Origin: Methanoregula sp.
GTDB lineage: Archaea; Halobacteriota; Methanomicrobia; Methanomicrobiales; Methanospirillaceae
DNA: 21,395 bases
Direction: 5' to 3'
Assembly (NCBI GenBank): GCA_028711405.1
Contig: JAQTSH010000005.1
Coordinates: 1-21,395 of the forward strand
Part shown: piece by piece, positions 15,273 through 21,395 of the stretch
Layout of the letters: every line of letters begins with the position of its first letter
Numbering within the stretch: the first letter of the stretch is position 1
Made by a program: the position numbers and the translations under genes
The notes under the pieces: model-generated
The model's database searches: none
What the model was told of the DNA's origin: nothing
The model's input: only the letters and a program-made list of their open reading frames with translations

Positions 15273-15620
15273 TTAGCAGGTCACATGGAGCACTGCAACG
15301 AACCGCGCTATATCCTGTTTGAGGAGTGGCAGAATCTCCGGGGTCGGTTTTACTACTGCGACAAACGGTGCAAGAAGTCCGGCGACATCGGGTGTCAGGG
15401 GGAGAGACCCATACTGCCCGGTACCGATATAGACCACTGCCGGTTTTTCGCGGAGTAGATCCACAAGTTCTTCGCCGGATAGCGGTGTATGCCCGTACTC
15501 CTCTTTGAGGGTTTTTGACAGTTTCTTCTTCCGTTTGGTGATGCTGCCGTCCGTATGGATGACGATATCATGCAGATACCGCTTCCCCCCGGTTTCAATC
15601 CAGCCAAATCCTGTCTTCAC
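15273..15620 (-). CDS. Mth938-like domain protein
   Basis: The protein matches the archaeal Mth938 family (related to the NDUFAF3/DUF498 fold). It runs FGWIETGGKRYLHDIVIHTDG, then SITKRKKKLSKTLKEEYGHTPLSGEEL, then VVYIGTGQYGSLPLTPDVAGLL. The molecular role is not established; eukaryotic relatives help assemble respiratory complex I. I start it at the GTG at 15620 (VKTGFGW), giving 115 residues and a GGTGG-type ribosome site. A longer frame begins at 15698, but its first codons would be read from a 13-bp tandem repeat and encode a Cys-rich leader not typical of the family. It has no close co-directional partner. Confidence 0.87.
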   Translation of the reverse strand: MKTGFGWIETGGKRYLHDIVIHTDGSITKRKKKLSKTLKEEYGHTPLSGEELVDLLREKPAVVYIGTGQYGSLPLTPDVAGLLAPFVAVVKPTPEILPLLKQDIARFVAVLHVTC

Positions 15621-15672
15621 ATGACCACCCCCACCCCGTATCCCCAGAATGTGAGATGCTGGGTGTTCCTCC

Positions 15673-15742
15673 AGGTTACACTCACAGGTTACACTCACAG
15701 GTTACACTCACAGGTTACACTCACGGGTTACCAAGGGTTACC
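15673..15742. repeat. 13-bp iteron-like direct repeats between divergent genes
   Basis: AGGTTACACTCAC occurs four times without change, head to tail, at 15673-15685, 15686-15698, 15699-15711 and 15712-15724. The core GGTTAC then recurs at 15726 (again 13 bp on) and 15736 (10 bp on) in GGGTTACC contexts. The tract sits in the divergent region between the Mth938-like gene and the phosphodiesterase gene. There are no spacers of CRISPR size. It may be a regulator-binding array or a slippage-prone repeat. Confidence 0.9.
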
Positions 15743-15748
15743 CCAACT

Positions 15749-15756
15749 GATTATAC
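15749..15756 (+). promoter_or_regulatory. TATA-like element upstream of the phosphodiesterase gene
   Basis: GATTATAC, about 60 bp before the ATG at 15815, predicts a transcript start near 15779 and a leader of about 35 nt. Its complement, GTATAATC, could also act as a TATA box for the Mth938-like gene. In that case the repeat tract would lie in that gene's 5' leader. Confidence 0.4.
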
Positions 15757-15814
15757 TGCTGAGGAATTCAAAAAGGTTATCCGCCAATAGGGTGATGGAA
15801 CGTGGGTGAACCAG

Positions 15815-16312
15815 ATGCTTATCGGGATCCTATCAGATACCCATGACCAAGTCCCCAGGACCCGTGCAGCCGTTGCCCTCCTGAACCGGGAGGGCGTTGC
15901 CTCTGTGCTGCATGCAGGGGATTTTGTTGCGCCGTTTATCATTGATGCGTTAAAGGACCTTCGTGCCCCAATGACTGGCGTGTTCGGCAATAATGACGGC
16001 GACCGGGTGCAGCTGGAGAGACGATGTGCTGCCTATCCCCACCTGAGGATACTGGGGAATTTTGCCCGGTTAAAAGAGGGCGGTGTGACCATTGCCCTCA
16101 CGCATGGATCCGATAGTGGGATCCTTGATGCACTGTCGGAATGCAGTTCCCTTGATGTGCTGGTCTACGGTCACACGCACCGGGCTGAGATCCGGATGCA
16201 GGGATCAACGCTTGTCATCAACCCGGGAGAGGTGTGCGGGTACGTAACCGGGAGGGGCACGATTGCACTGCTGGATACGGAGGGGATGCGGGCGGAGATC
16301 GTGGAGGTGTGA
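15815..16312 (+). CDS. MJ0936/YfcE-family metallophosphoesterase
   Basis: This is a calcineurin-like phosphoesterase of the small archaeal MJ0936/YfcE type, which hydrolyses phosphodiesters in vitro; the natural substrate is unknown. The dinuclear metal site is complete: SDTH (Asp8, His10), AGD (Asp36), GNND (Asn59/Asn60), a THG His at 97 and GHTH (His120, His122). The 165-residue length is typical. GTG at 15806 would add three residues, but the ATG at 15815 has a GGGTGA ribosome site at good spacing, so I chose it. It is divergent from the Mth938-like gene and ends 73 bp before the convergent surface-protein gene. Confidence 0.93.
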   Translation: MLIGILSDTHDQVPRTRAAVALLNREGVASVLHAGDFVAPFIIDALKDLRAPMTGVFGNNDGDRVQLERRCAAYPHLRILGNFARLKEGGVTIALTHGSDSGILDALSECSSLDVLVYGHTHRAEIRMQGSTLVINPGEVCGYVTGRGTIALLDTEGMRAEIVEV

Positions 16313-16385
16313 ATGGGGGATGGGAAAGGGGCATAACATCACGACACCGGGTTGTCCTCTTCAGAATCCCCCTCCACAAAACCCC

Positions 16386-17237
16386 CTACCCTCTCTTCCT
16401 CACCAAAACCAACCCCGCCAGTCCAATCGCCCCCACAGCAGCGAACGGCAACACCCCCGCCTTCGTCGTCGCCGGTACTGCCGCTGTGGTCGGTACCGTA
16501 GTCGAGACTATTGTCGGCTGCGAAGTCACCGCTAAACCGATCGGTGGCACGACATGAACCACGTACACCGAAATCGCCTGGGGTCCGGTCATACCCGCCT
16601 TACCCGGACAGGTCGTGGATAATGCCTGACCCTTCACAAATGTCACCGCCACACTTGAACCATCATTCCTCGCGTTGTAGGTGAACGATTCACCGGGCTT
16701 GAGCTCTTTTGTGAAGACGACTTTCCCCTCGCTCTTCACCCCCACTTCAGCCGCAGTCGCGACGCAGGTGGTCCCCGTACAGGAGGAGCAGTTCGGCACC
16801 GTCATCGTGTCCAGCGCATAATTCCCGATCAATGGCGTCGGCACCGCGTTGATATCCCCGATAATATCGGTCACAAACGCCTCATTAGGCTGCGAACCGT
16901 AGAGCTTCGCCACCGCAATCCACGTCCCACCCGCACCGCCGATGCTGGTCGCAACGACTGGATCTCCGACATTAAAGATCCCGAACGCCGTCGCATCCGG
17001 TACAGTTCCGGAGAGCACTGACGCATTCATCGCCGTATATGTACAGACCGATGCACCCGTCGCCGGGTAGTCACATCCGTACTGGAGCGGGTTACCCACC
17101 GTAAGGGTATTCGCAGCCGGGTTCACAGCAGTCACCGTCCCTTTCACTGTGACCTCCTGCAGCACCGCACCCACTGGCACAACGGTGCATCCAAGGAGCA
17201 GCACCGCAATACACAGACAAAGACCCGCATGTTTCAT
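16386..17237 (-). CDS. Secreted surface protein with C-terminal membrane anchor
   Basis: This is a 283-residue exported protein that I do not recognise as a named family. Residues 1-25 form a signal peptide (LCLCIAVLLLGCTVVPVGA); the LLGC inside it is only a weak lipobox. The body is beta-rich and polar, with OB-like strands (LQEVTVKGTVTAVNPAANTL) and two cysteine clusters: CDYPATGASVC, and CSSCTGTTC near the middle. A later stretch (GKVVFTKELKPGESFTYNARNDGSSVAV) looks like an extracellular beta domain. A Ser/Thr/Pro linker then leads to a terminal hydrophobic helix (LPFAAVGAIGLAGLVLV) and a basic RKRG end, the layout of archaeal anchored surface proteins. I preferred ATG 17237, with a GGTGAT ribosome site, over TTG 17246. 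Confidence 0.75.
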   Translation of the reverse strand: MKHAGLCLCIAVLLLGCTVVPVGAVLQEVTVKGTVTAVNPAANTLTVGNPLQYGCDYPATGASVCTYTAMNASVLSGTVPDATAFGIFNVGDPVVATSIGGAGGTWIAVAKLYGSQPNEAFVTDIIGDINAVPTPLIGNYALDTMTVPNCSSCTGTTCVATAAEVGVKSEGKVVFTKELKPGESFTYNARNDGSSVAVTFVKGQALSTTCPGKAGMTGPQAISVYVVHVVPPIGLAVTSQPTIVSTTVPTTAAVPATTKAGVLPFAAVGAIGLAGLVLVRKRG

Positions 17238-17349
17238 GATCCACAATCACCGTTCACATTCACGATAGTACCGCATTGTCGTAATGGAATAAAAAATCCA
17301 CCACACTGAACCTGCATCTTGAAACGAGTTGACGAACAACCATGTACCC

Positions 17350-18093
17350 ATGAAGGTCACCTTCCTTGGCACAAACGGTTGGTATGACACCCTCACCGGC
17401 AACACCTGCTCAACGCTCGTCCAGACCGCTGCATGCGACATCATCTTCGATGCAGGCAACGGCATCGCAAAGGTGGACCATTATATCACGCAGGAAAAAC
17501 CCGTGTACCTATTCCTATCCCATCTCCATCTCGACCATATCGCCGGGCTGCACACGCTGATCAAATTCCAGTTCAAACAAGGGCTGATCATTTTAGGGCA
17601 GCCGGGGATCACGGACGCACTCAACCGGATCGTCTGCAACCCGTTCACTGTCCCGTTCTCCGAACTCCCCTATGACGTAACCATCACCGAACTCGCGGAG
17701 GGCAGGCACACGCTCCCGTTTATGGTGGAGTGCCTCCCGCTCATCCACCCGGTGCCTTGCTATGGGTACCGGCTTGAGACAGACGGGAAAGTGGTCACGT
17801 ACTGCACAGACACCGGAGTGTGTGAGAATGCGATCACACTGGCACGGGAGGCTGATCTCCTGATCACCGAGTGCGGACTGAAACCCGGTGAGTCCAGTCC
17901 CGGCTGGCCCCACCTGAACCCTGAGGATGCGATCCGGATTGCGCAGGAGGCAGGTGCGAAAAAACTCGCGCTGATGCATTTCGGTGCGGTGGTGTATGGG
18001 ACGCTGGAGGATCGCCGCGAGATCCAGAAACGATTCGAACCGGTCTTCCCCGGGCTTATCGTCACGTATGACAACATGACAATTGATGTGTGA
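17350..18093 (+). CDS. Metallo-beta-lactamase-fold hydrolase, RNase Z/phosphodiesterase-like
   Basis: This is a 247-residue MBL-fold enzyme. The metal motif HxHxDH is SHLHLDHIAG (His58, His60, Asp62, His63). Later ligands are likely the His in LIHPVPCYGY, the Asp in YCTDTG and the His in ALMHFGA. The start KVTFLGTNGWYD and the overall pattern resemble the RNase Z/cyclic-nucleotide phosphodiesterase-like branch more than glyoxalases. I cannot tell whether RNA is the substrate, and the exosite arm of RNase Z is not evident. The frame opens at TTG 17329, but ATG 17350 starts exactly at the domain. An AATAAAAAA element at 17288-17296 may be its TATA region. A T-tract follows at 18292-18308. Confidence 0.87.
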   Translation: MKVTFLGTNGWYDTLTGNTCSTLVQTAACDIIFDAGNGIAKVDHYITQEKPVYLFLSHLHLDHIAGLHTLIKFQFKQGLIILGQPGITDALNRIVCNPFTVPFSELPYDVTITELAEGRHTLPFMVECLPLIHPVPCYGYRLETDGKVVTYCTDTGVCENAITLAREADLLITECGLKPGESSPGWPHLNPEDAIRIAQEAGAKKLALMHFGAVVYGTLEDRREIQKRFEPVFPGLIVTYDNMTIDV

Positions 18094-18549
18094 TACAGCC
18101 ACGATCGGTAAGAATCACCTGAAGACGAGGGGATGAATACGGTAAAGGAGTTCCTCGTGAAATGTACGGGAACACAGCTGTCTATTGGTGTATTCGGTAG
18201 CTGAATGTCAGTTCCGGCAGGTTCTCAAAGCAAAAATACATTCGTTCGAAATCAGAAGAATCGTCCGACAAACAAACCTACGATGAAACGTGTTTTCTTC
18301 TTTTTTTTGCAGAGTGAAGCAGATTCAGGAAATTATTGACGGTATGCCAGTTTGCTCTTTGCTGAACTTTGGGGTAGAATCCCAAGCTATCGTTAATCTT
18401 CTCGGTGCGCCCTTCAATAAATACTATAATTGAAAAAAGATCTGCCGAATGTCGGTTAAAACCTCAATTCAACCAATTTATCGAAATGCAGGCTGAATCA
18501 GCCTTATACTAATATGATGTCATCCTAAATCAGGAGAAGAGCCAAAAAG
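18094..18549. other. Gene-free, AT-richer intergenic stretch
   Basis: These 456 bp lie between the MBL gene (+) and the membrane-protein gene (-), which converge. By eye the region is clearly richer in A and T than its neighbours. I find no convincing gene. The best candidate is a 23-codon frame at 18133-18204 (start MNTVKEFLVKCTGTQL) with a GAGGGG sequence just before the ATG, too short to judge. Also present are a T-rich tract (18292-18308), a TATA-like AATAAATACTATAAT (18416-18430) with no gene after it, and a near-perfect 13-bp palindrome at 18491-18503. Confidence 0.6.
18292..18308 (+). terminator. T-rich terminator candidate downstream of the MBL gene
   Basis: The plus strand has four T, a short pyrimidine run and then eight T (18301-18308), about 200 bp after the MBL hydrolase stop codon. 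This is the strongest T-tract on this side and fits archaeal T-dependent termination. No stable hairpin precedes it. Confidence 0.4.
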
Positions 18550-18915
18550 TTATTCTTTTTTCGCATCTTCCCGTGCATCTCCGGTTTTTACCGGCTGGGA
18601 ATCTTCCTGGAAGAACTCTGCCCATGCCTGCTGGGTCTCTTTTGCGATCATGCTGTGCTTCAGGTGCATGAAGAGGGCATAGATTACGAGGATATACGCA
18701 AGTGTACGGATGATGATGAGCGGGATCGTGAGCGGGACTTTCAGTCCAAGTAATGTTGCGGCGTGCGAGATGCCAAAGAGACCGAACGCCGCGCCGATGA
18801 ACACCGACAGGAGTTCGTGGCTCTTTCTGTAGCACAGGCATCCAAGGAGCACAATGATAATACAGAGGATGAGATTGACAAAAAGGATCGGATCCCATTC
18901 AATTGTGATAGGCAC
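18550..18915 (-). CDS. Small integral membrane protein, three helices
   Basis: This is a 121-residue protein that I cannot assign to a named family. Three hydrophobic helices are visible at about 9-29 (PILFVNLILCIIIVLLGCLCY), 35-57 (LLSVFIGAAFGLFGISHAATLLG) and 62-84 (LTIPLIIIRTLAYILVIYALFM). They are followed by a hydrophilic, charged tail of about 35 residues, probably cytoplasmic. The pattern resembles short membrane-sensor modules found in methanogens, but no kinase or partner gene is adjacent. The start is GTG at 18915; a GGGGGGA stretch lies very close upstream, so its ribosome-site spacing is poor and the exact start is uncertain. The coding pattern (hydrophobic periodicity, no internal stops) is convincing. 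Confidence 0.72.
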   Translation of the reverse strand: MPITIEWDPILFVNLILCIIIVLLGCLCYRKSHELLSVFIGAAFGLFGISHAATLLGLKVPLTIPLIIIRTLAYILVIYALFMHLKHSMIAKETQQAWAEFFQEDSQPVKTGDAREDAKKE

Positions 18916-19025
18916 TCCCCCCGTGTGAGAGATCAGTACTCCCGGTTCCGTTTACACCGTCCAATTCACGATTCCCTAAGACCCCAGTTTTCATAAAACC
19001 CCCGACTGACAAGGGTACACGTCAA

Positions 19026-19103
19026 CCCTGGCATTCCCAGGGCACTTTCACACAGAAACCCCTTTGAACCGATAGTCGCTCAAAGACACGGCATGAACGT
19101 GTC
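19026..19103. other. Two short hairpins downstream of the UPF0147 gene
   Basis: CCCTGG-N5-CCAGGG (19026-19042) and GACACG-N7-CGTGTC (19085-19103) are perfect 6-bp stems in the 230-bp gap after UPF0147, read on the minus strand. They may be part of that gene's 3' end structure or a small RNA. No long T-tract follows, so I do not call them terminators. Confidence 0.35.
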
Positions 19104-19145
19104 GTTGTCTTGCCAGGAGAAAATGGGATTCTGTGATGCCTGAGA

Positions 19146-19409
19146 TCAGTCCAGGGGAATTGTCTCAAGTTGTGATACGAGCTCCCAGATCCGGGTACGC
19201 GCATGGATCGGCATATTGGGATCATTGGAAATTTCATCGATTTTTGAGATTGCCTCAGCGGCGCGCAGACCCATCGCCTTCGCATTGTTAGAGAGCAGCA
19301 TCCGGGTTTCGTCTGCCACGCGCCGGATATTTCTGGGTATTGTGCTGTCGTCCTGTATGTGCTGCAACATCAGGATACAGTTTTCCATTGTTTTTTCAGG
19401 ATTTGGCAT
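19146..19409 (-). CDS. UPF0147 family protein
   Basis: This is an 87-residue all-helical protein matching the archaeal UPF0147 pattern: a first helix with ENCILMLQHIQDDSTIPRNI, then RRVADETRMLL, then AEAISKIDEISNDPNMPIHARTRIW. The role of the family is unknown; it is small, soluble and widespread in euryarchaea. The ATG at 19409 has a GGTGAT ribosome site five bases upstream, which fixes the start. It is divergent from the Sssca1-like gene with a shared AT-rich promoter at 19454-19471. Confidence 0.88.
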   Translation of the reverse strand: MPNPEKTMENCILMLQHIQDDSTIPRNIRRVADETRMLLSNNAKAMGLRAAEAISKIDEISNDPNMPIHARTRIWELVSQLETIPLD

Positions 19410-19453
19410 GGTATCACCTTCGTGGGTACCTGTAGTTAATATGCGGGACTGGC

Positions 19454-19471
19454 ATATATAGTTTAAATATT
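19454..19471. promoter_or_regulatory. Back-to-back TATA elements for UPF0147 and the Sssca1-like gene
   Basis: The 79-bp gap between the divergent genes holds ATATATA followed by TTTAAATAT. On the minus strand TATATAT lies about 48 bp before the UPF0147 ATG, predicting a leader of about 20 nt. On the plus strand the same element gives a leader of only a few bases before the ATG at 19489, while TTTAAATA would give a leaderless start. Two polymerases could hardly use both at once, suggesting balanced or exclusive expression. Confidence 0.5.
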
Positions 19472-19488
19472 GACCAGACGGTGATCGA

Positions 19489-19926
19489 ATGCCTCAACGC
19501 AAAGAAGACGAGATTATGGCGGAGTATCTCTTAAAAGGTGGGAAGATGCTCGAAAAGTGCTGCACAACCTGCGGATGCCCGCTCTTTACCTACAAACAAA
19601 AAACATTCTGTGTGGTCTGTGCCGAGTACGGGCAGGAAGAACAGAGCAAGCAGCCGGAAACACAACCGTTGGTTGTTGCACCTCGGCAGAACACCGACAG
19701 TACCACCAGCGACACCATCAGTAATCCCGGCAAAAATGCAGCTATTCCAGCTCCTGCACCGGTACAGAAGTCGCCGGAAGCCGAAGCGATCGCAACGGAA
19801 CTCGCAGGGACTCTCCTCGCGCTCTGCCACCGGATCAAAAACGAAGGGGACCCTGACCGGTGCCTTACACTGATGGATTCGGTCAGGATCGGGACGGAAG
19901 CGCTCCAGATCCTGCGTCAGTTATAA
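19489..19926 (+). CDS. Sssca1/p27 autoantigen-like zinc-ribbon protein
   Basis: This is a 145-residue protein with the archaeal form of the Sjogren syndrome/scleroderma autoantigen 1 (p27) domain. The conserved N-terminal block DEIMAEYLLKGGKMLEK precedes a zinc ribbon with Cys25/Cys28 (CTTC) and Cys41/Cys44 (CVVC). A Gln/Pro/Thr-rich linker (about 50-95) follows, then a C-terminal helix pair (EAEAIATELAGTLLALCHRI and later). The function of the archaeal family is unknown; it is probably a nucleic-acid or protein adaptor. The ATG at 19489 was chosen over ATG 19516 because the DEIM prefix belongs to the conserved block and a GGTGAT site precedes it. The last 10 bp overlap the convergent hef gene. 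Confidence 0.86.
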   Translation: MPQRKEDEIMAEYLLKGGKMLEKCCTTCGCPLFTYKQKTFCVVCAEYGQEEQSKQPETQPLVVAPRQNTDSTTSDTISNPGKNAAIPAPAPVQKSPEAEAIATELAGTLLALCHRIKNEGDPDRCLTLMDSVRIGTEALQILRQL

Positions 19927-21395
19927 GAGCGCCGCACGAGATCAAAGATCTTCTGAGCGGTCTTCTCTCCCACTCCTTTTATTGCGGTCAATTCAGCGAG
20001 TTCTGCGTTCACGATCGCCTGCACGGTGCCGAAATGGGAGAGCAGCAGCCGGGCGTTCTTCAGACCAATCTCCGGGAATGCAGAGACGAGATATTCCTGC
20101 TCATCCCGCTCGGAATGATGGGATTTGTGCGGGTGCATCTTGCGCTCGCCCCGTTCGGCATCCTCCCGTTTCGCGATGACAAAGAGCAGCTGCGCGGTCT
20201 CGTTCTCATCTTTCGTGAAGAGGAGTGAAACTCCCATATCGACCGTAAGCGCGACGAGCACGCCCCGGATCGCGTTCGGGTGCAGGTCGCGCTCGGTATA
20301 GATATCGCCACCCTCGATGATGAGGATTGGGCGCGGCATCGCATCCGCCATCGCTTTGACCTGCCCAAGCAGGTCGCGGTTGATCAGCGTATCGACAAAG
20401 TCCCGCGCGGTCTTCCGCTCGACAAGGATCCGGTCGCCGATCGCGTAATCTCCCTGCGGGAGCCGTTCGATGCGGCAGGCTGCGCCCATGCCGGAGAGCA
20501 CTTCGACCACTTTTGACGAGGTTTCACGATCATCGATCACGATCCGGGGTCCCTGTGGGGTGAAGGCTTCGATATCTGCCTGTTCCGCCACCACGGGTTT
20601 TTGGGGCAGCGCAGGGGTGAGTGTGCCCATCTGCCGCATGCTCTTGTGCATCCGGCTCTCTTTTGCCTGGCTGACGTGCCGGTACACTTCATCGGACGTC
20701 CCTTTCGTCACGAGAACGACAACCCTACCCGTCCCGTGCCGCCCGGTCCGACCTTTGCGCTGGATCAGGCGGATCTCGGAGGGGACGGCTTCGTAGAAGA
20801 TCACCATATCTGTTGACGGGACATCCAGCCCTTCTTCCCCGACAGAGGTCGCGATCAGCACCTTGAACGTCCCTTCACGGAAGCGCACAAGCGCGGCGAT
20901 CTGTTTTTTCTGGGAGAGCCCCTTGTCCGCGTCCTTTGTTGCCTGACCGACAAACCGTTCGCACGCGATGCCGTGCTTTGTCAGGTGATCGACAAGCAGC
21001 CCGACCGTGTCCCGGTAGGTGGCAAAGATGATGATCCGGCTGTCGGGATGGGCAGCCAGTTGTTCGGTGACGATATCGAGCGTGATTTTGGGTTTCGGGT
21101 GGAGTTCAGCCGTCCACGCGGTTGTCTGGTTGAAGAGTTCCTGGAAGACCGGGTCTTTTGCCAGCCTCTGGCTCGCCTTACTCCCACCGGCGCCCAGACC
21201 CTCTGCGACGAGCCGGGCGATATAACCCTTGAAGACTTCACTACCCTGGGACTCGGCGAGGGTGACCGCATGTTTCAGTTTCATGCACTCTGCGTAAACC
21301 GATGCTGCCGCATATGCGTCAGGATCCCGGTTCGCGATCCGCTGCTGGATCTGGGCATTGATCGCGTTCAATTCTTTCATCGAGAGCCGTTCACG
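19917..21395 (-). CDS. hef: Hef helicase-nuclease (FANCM/XPF family), C-terminal part
   Basis: Hef acts on stalled replication forks and branched DNA through a superfamily 2 helicase fused to an XPF-type nuclease. The window holds the C-terminal 492 codons. A helicase C-terminal domain carries VLIATSVGEEGLDVP and QRKGRTGR (motifs V and VI, near 20740-20880). An XPF nuclease domain has GDYAIGDRILVERKTARDF, the ERKxxxD active site near 20397-20420. Tandem helix-hairpin-helix segments (FPEIGLKNARLLLSHFG, LTAIKGVGEKTAQKIF) end the protein. The frame stays open through the right edge, reading RERLS before the Met at 21380, so that Met is internal and the DEAD helicase half lies beyond the window. 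No lesion is visible in the part seen. Confidence 0.94.
   Translation of the reverse strand, partial: RERLSMKELNAINAQIQQRIANRDPDAYAAASVYAECMKLKHAVTLAESQGSEVFKGYIARLVAEGLGAGGSKASQRLAKDPVFQELFNQTTAWTAELHPKPKITLDIVTEQLAAHPDSRIIIFATYRDTVGLLVDHLTKHGIACERFVGQATKDADKGLSQKKQIAALVRFREGTFKVLIATSVGEEGLDVPSTDMVIFYEAVPSEIRLIQRKGRTGRHGTGRVVVLVTKGTSDEVYRHVSQAKESRMHKSMRQMGTLTPALPQKPVVAEQADIEAFTPQGPRIVIDDRETSSKVVEVLSGMGAACRIERLPQGDYAIGDRILVERKTARDFVDTLINRDLLGQVKAMADAMPRPILIIEGGDIYTERDLHPNAIRGVLVALTVDMGVSLLFTKDENETAQLLFVIAKREDAERGERKMHPHKSHHSERDEQEYLVSAFPEIGLKNARLLLSHFGTVQAIVNAELAELTAIKGVGEKTAQKIFDLVRRSYN

Noticed and set aside
15673..15742. CRISPR array
   Set aside because: Units are 13 bp and contiguous with no unique spacers, and no cas gene is present.
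19022..19285. 87-codon minus-strand frame overlapping UPF0147
   Set aside because: It overlaps a supported UPF0147 gene in another frame and contains the hairpin region; its composition is not protein-like.
19917..21380. Treating the Met at 21380 as the start of the Hef gene
   Set aside because: The frame continues to the right edge, and the N-terminal helicase motifs are missing, so the gene is cut by the window.

Overview
The window looks like chromosomal DNA from a euryarchaeal methanogen, most likely Methanomicrobiales (a Methanoregula/Methanosphaerula-type lineage). That placement is inferred from protein families and archaeal signals; there is no rRNA or methanogenesis gene to settle it. 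The archaeal markers are a two-repeat tRNA-splicing endonuclease EndA, archaeal PheS/PheT and TrpRS, a Hef helicase-nuclease, UPF0147, an Sssca1/p27-like zinc-ribbon protein, TATA boxes about 25-30 bp from inferred transcript starts, and GGTGAT-type ribosome binding sites. The DNA is GC-rich with tightly packed, often overlapping genes. I saw no tRNA, rRNA, insertion sequence or CRISPR array.

Layout. 1-1068 (+): the end of a TPR protein, then hisF. 1037-6386 (-): a four-gene operon read endA > trpS > pheS > pheT, with ATGA, GTG/TGA-adjacent and TAA|ATG junctions; its last gene overlaps the 3' end of hisF. 6650-13914 (+): a compact six-gene operon encoding a small radical SAM protein, a DUF1257/Ycf35-like protein, a Ycf46-like AAA ATPase, a WD40 protein with about 15 repeats, an Hsp70/actin-like ATPase and a 67-residue DUF2997-like protein. 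13915-14336: non-coding, with terminators for both flanking operons. 14337-15620 (-): endonuclease IV and an Mth938-like protein under separate promoters. 15673-15742: a 13-bp tandem repeat tract between divergent genes. 15815-16312 (+): a YfcE/MJ0936-like phosphodiesterase. 16386-17237 (-): a secreted, C-terminally anchored surface protein. 17350-18093 (+): a metallo-beta-lactamase-fold hydrolase. 18094-18549: an AT-richer gene-free stretch. 18550-18915 (-): a small three-helix membrane protein. 19146-19409 (-) and 19489-19926 (+): divergent UPF0147 and Sssca1-like genes. 19917-21395 (-): the C-terminal part of Hef, cut by the window edge.

The most interesting region is 6650-13914. DUF1257 (Ycf35), the Ycf46-type AAA protein and DUF2997 are families I associate with cyanobacteria and plastid genomes, where their biochemical role is not settled. 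Here they sit in a methanogen in one apparent transcription unit, joined to a radical SAM enzyme without a visible ribonucleotide reductase partner, a giant propeller scaffold and a reduced Hsp70-like ATPase. Two NTP-driven machines, a scaffold, a redox/radical enzyme and two small conserved proteins suggest a dedicated multi-protein assembly: an activation or repair complex, a protein-quality module or a stress/conflict system. The sequence shows the assembly but not its substrate.

The other genes are housekeeping: translation (aminoacyl-tRNA synthetases, tRNA splicing), histidine synthesis, DNA repair (Nfo, Hef) and small conserved archaeal proteins.
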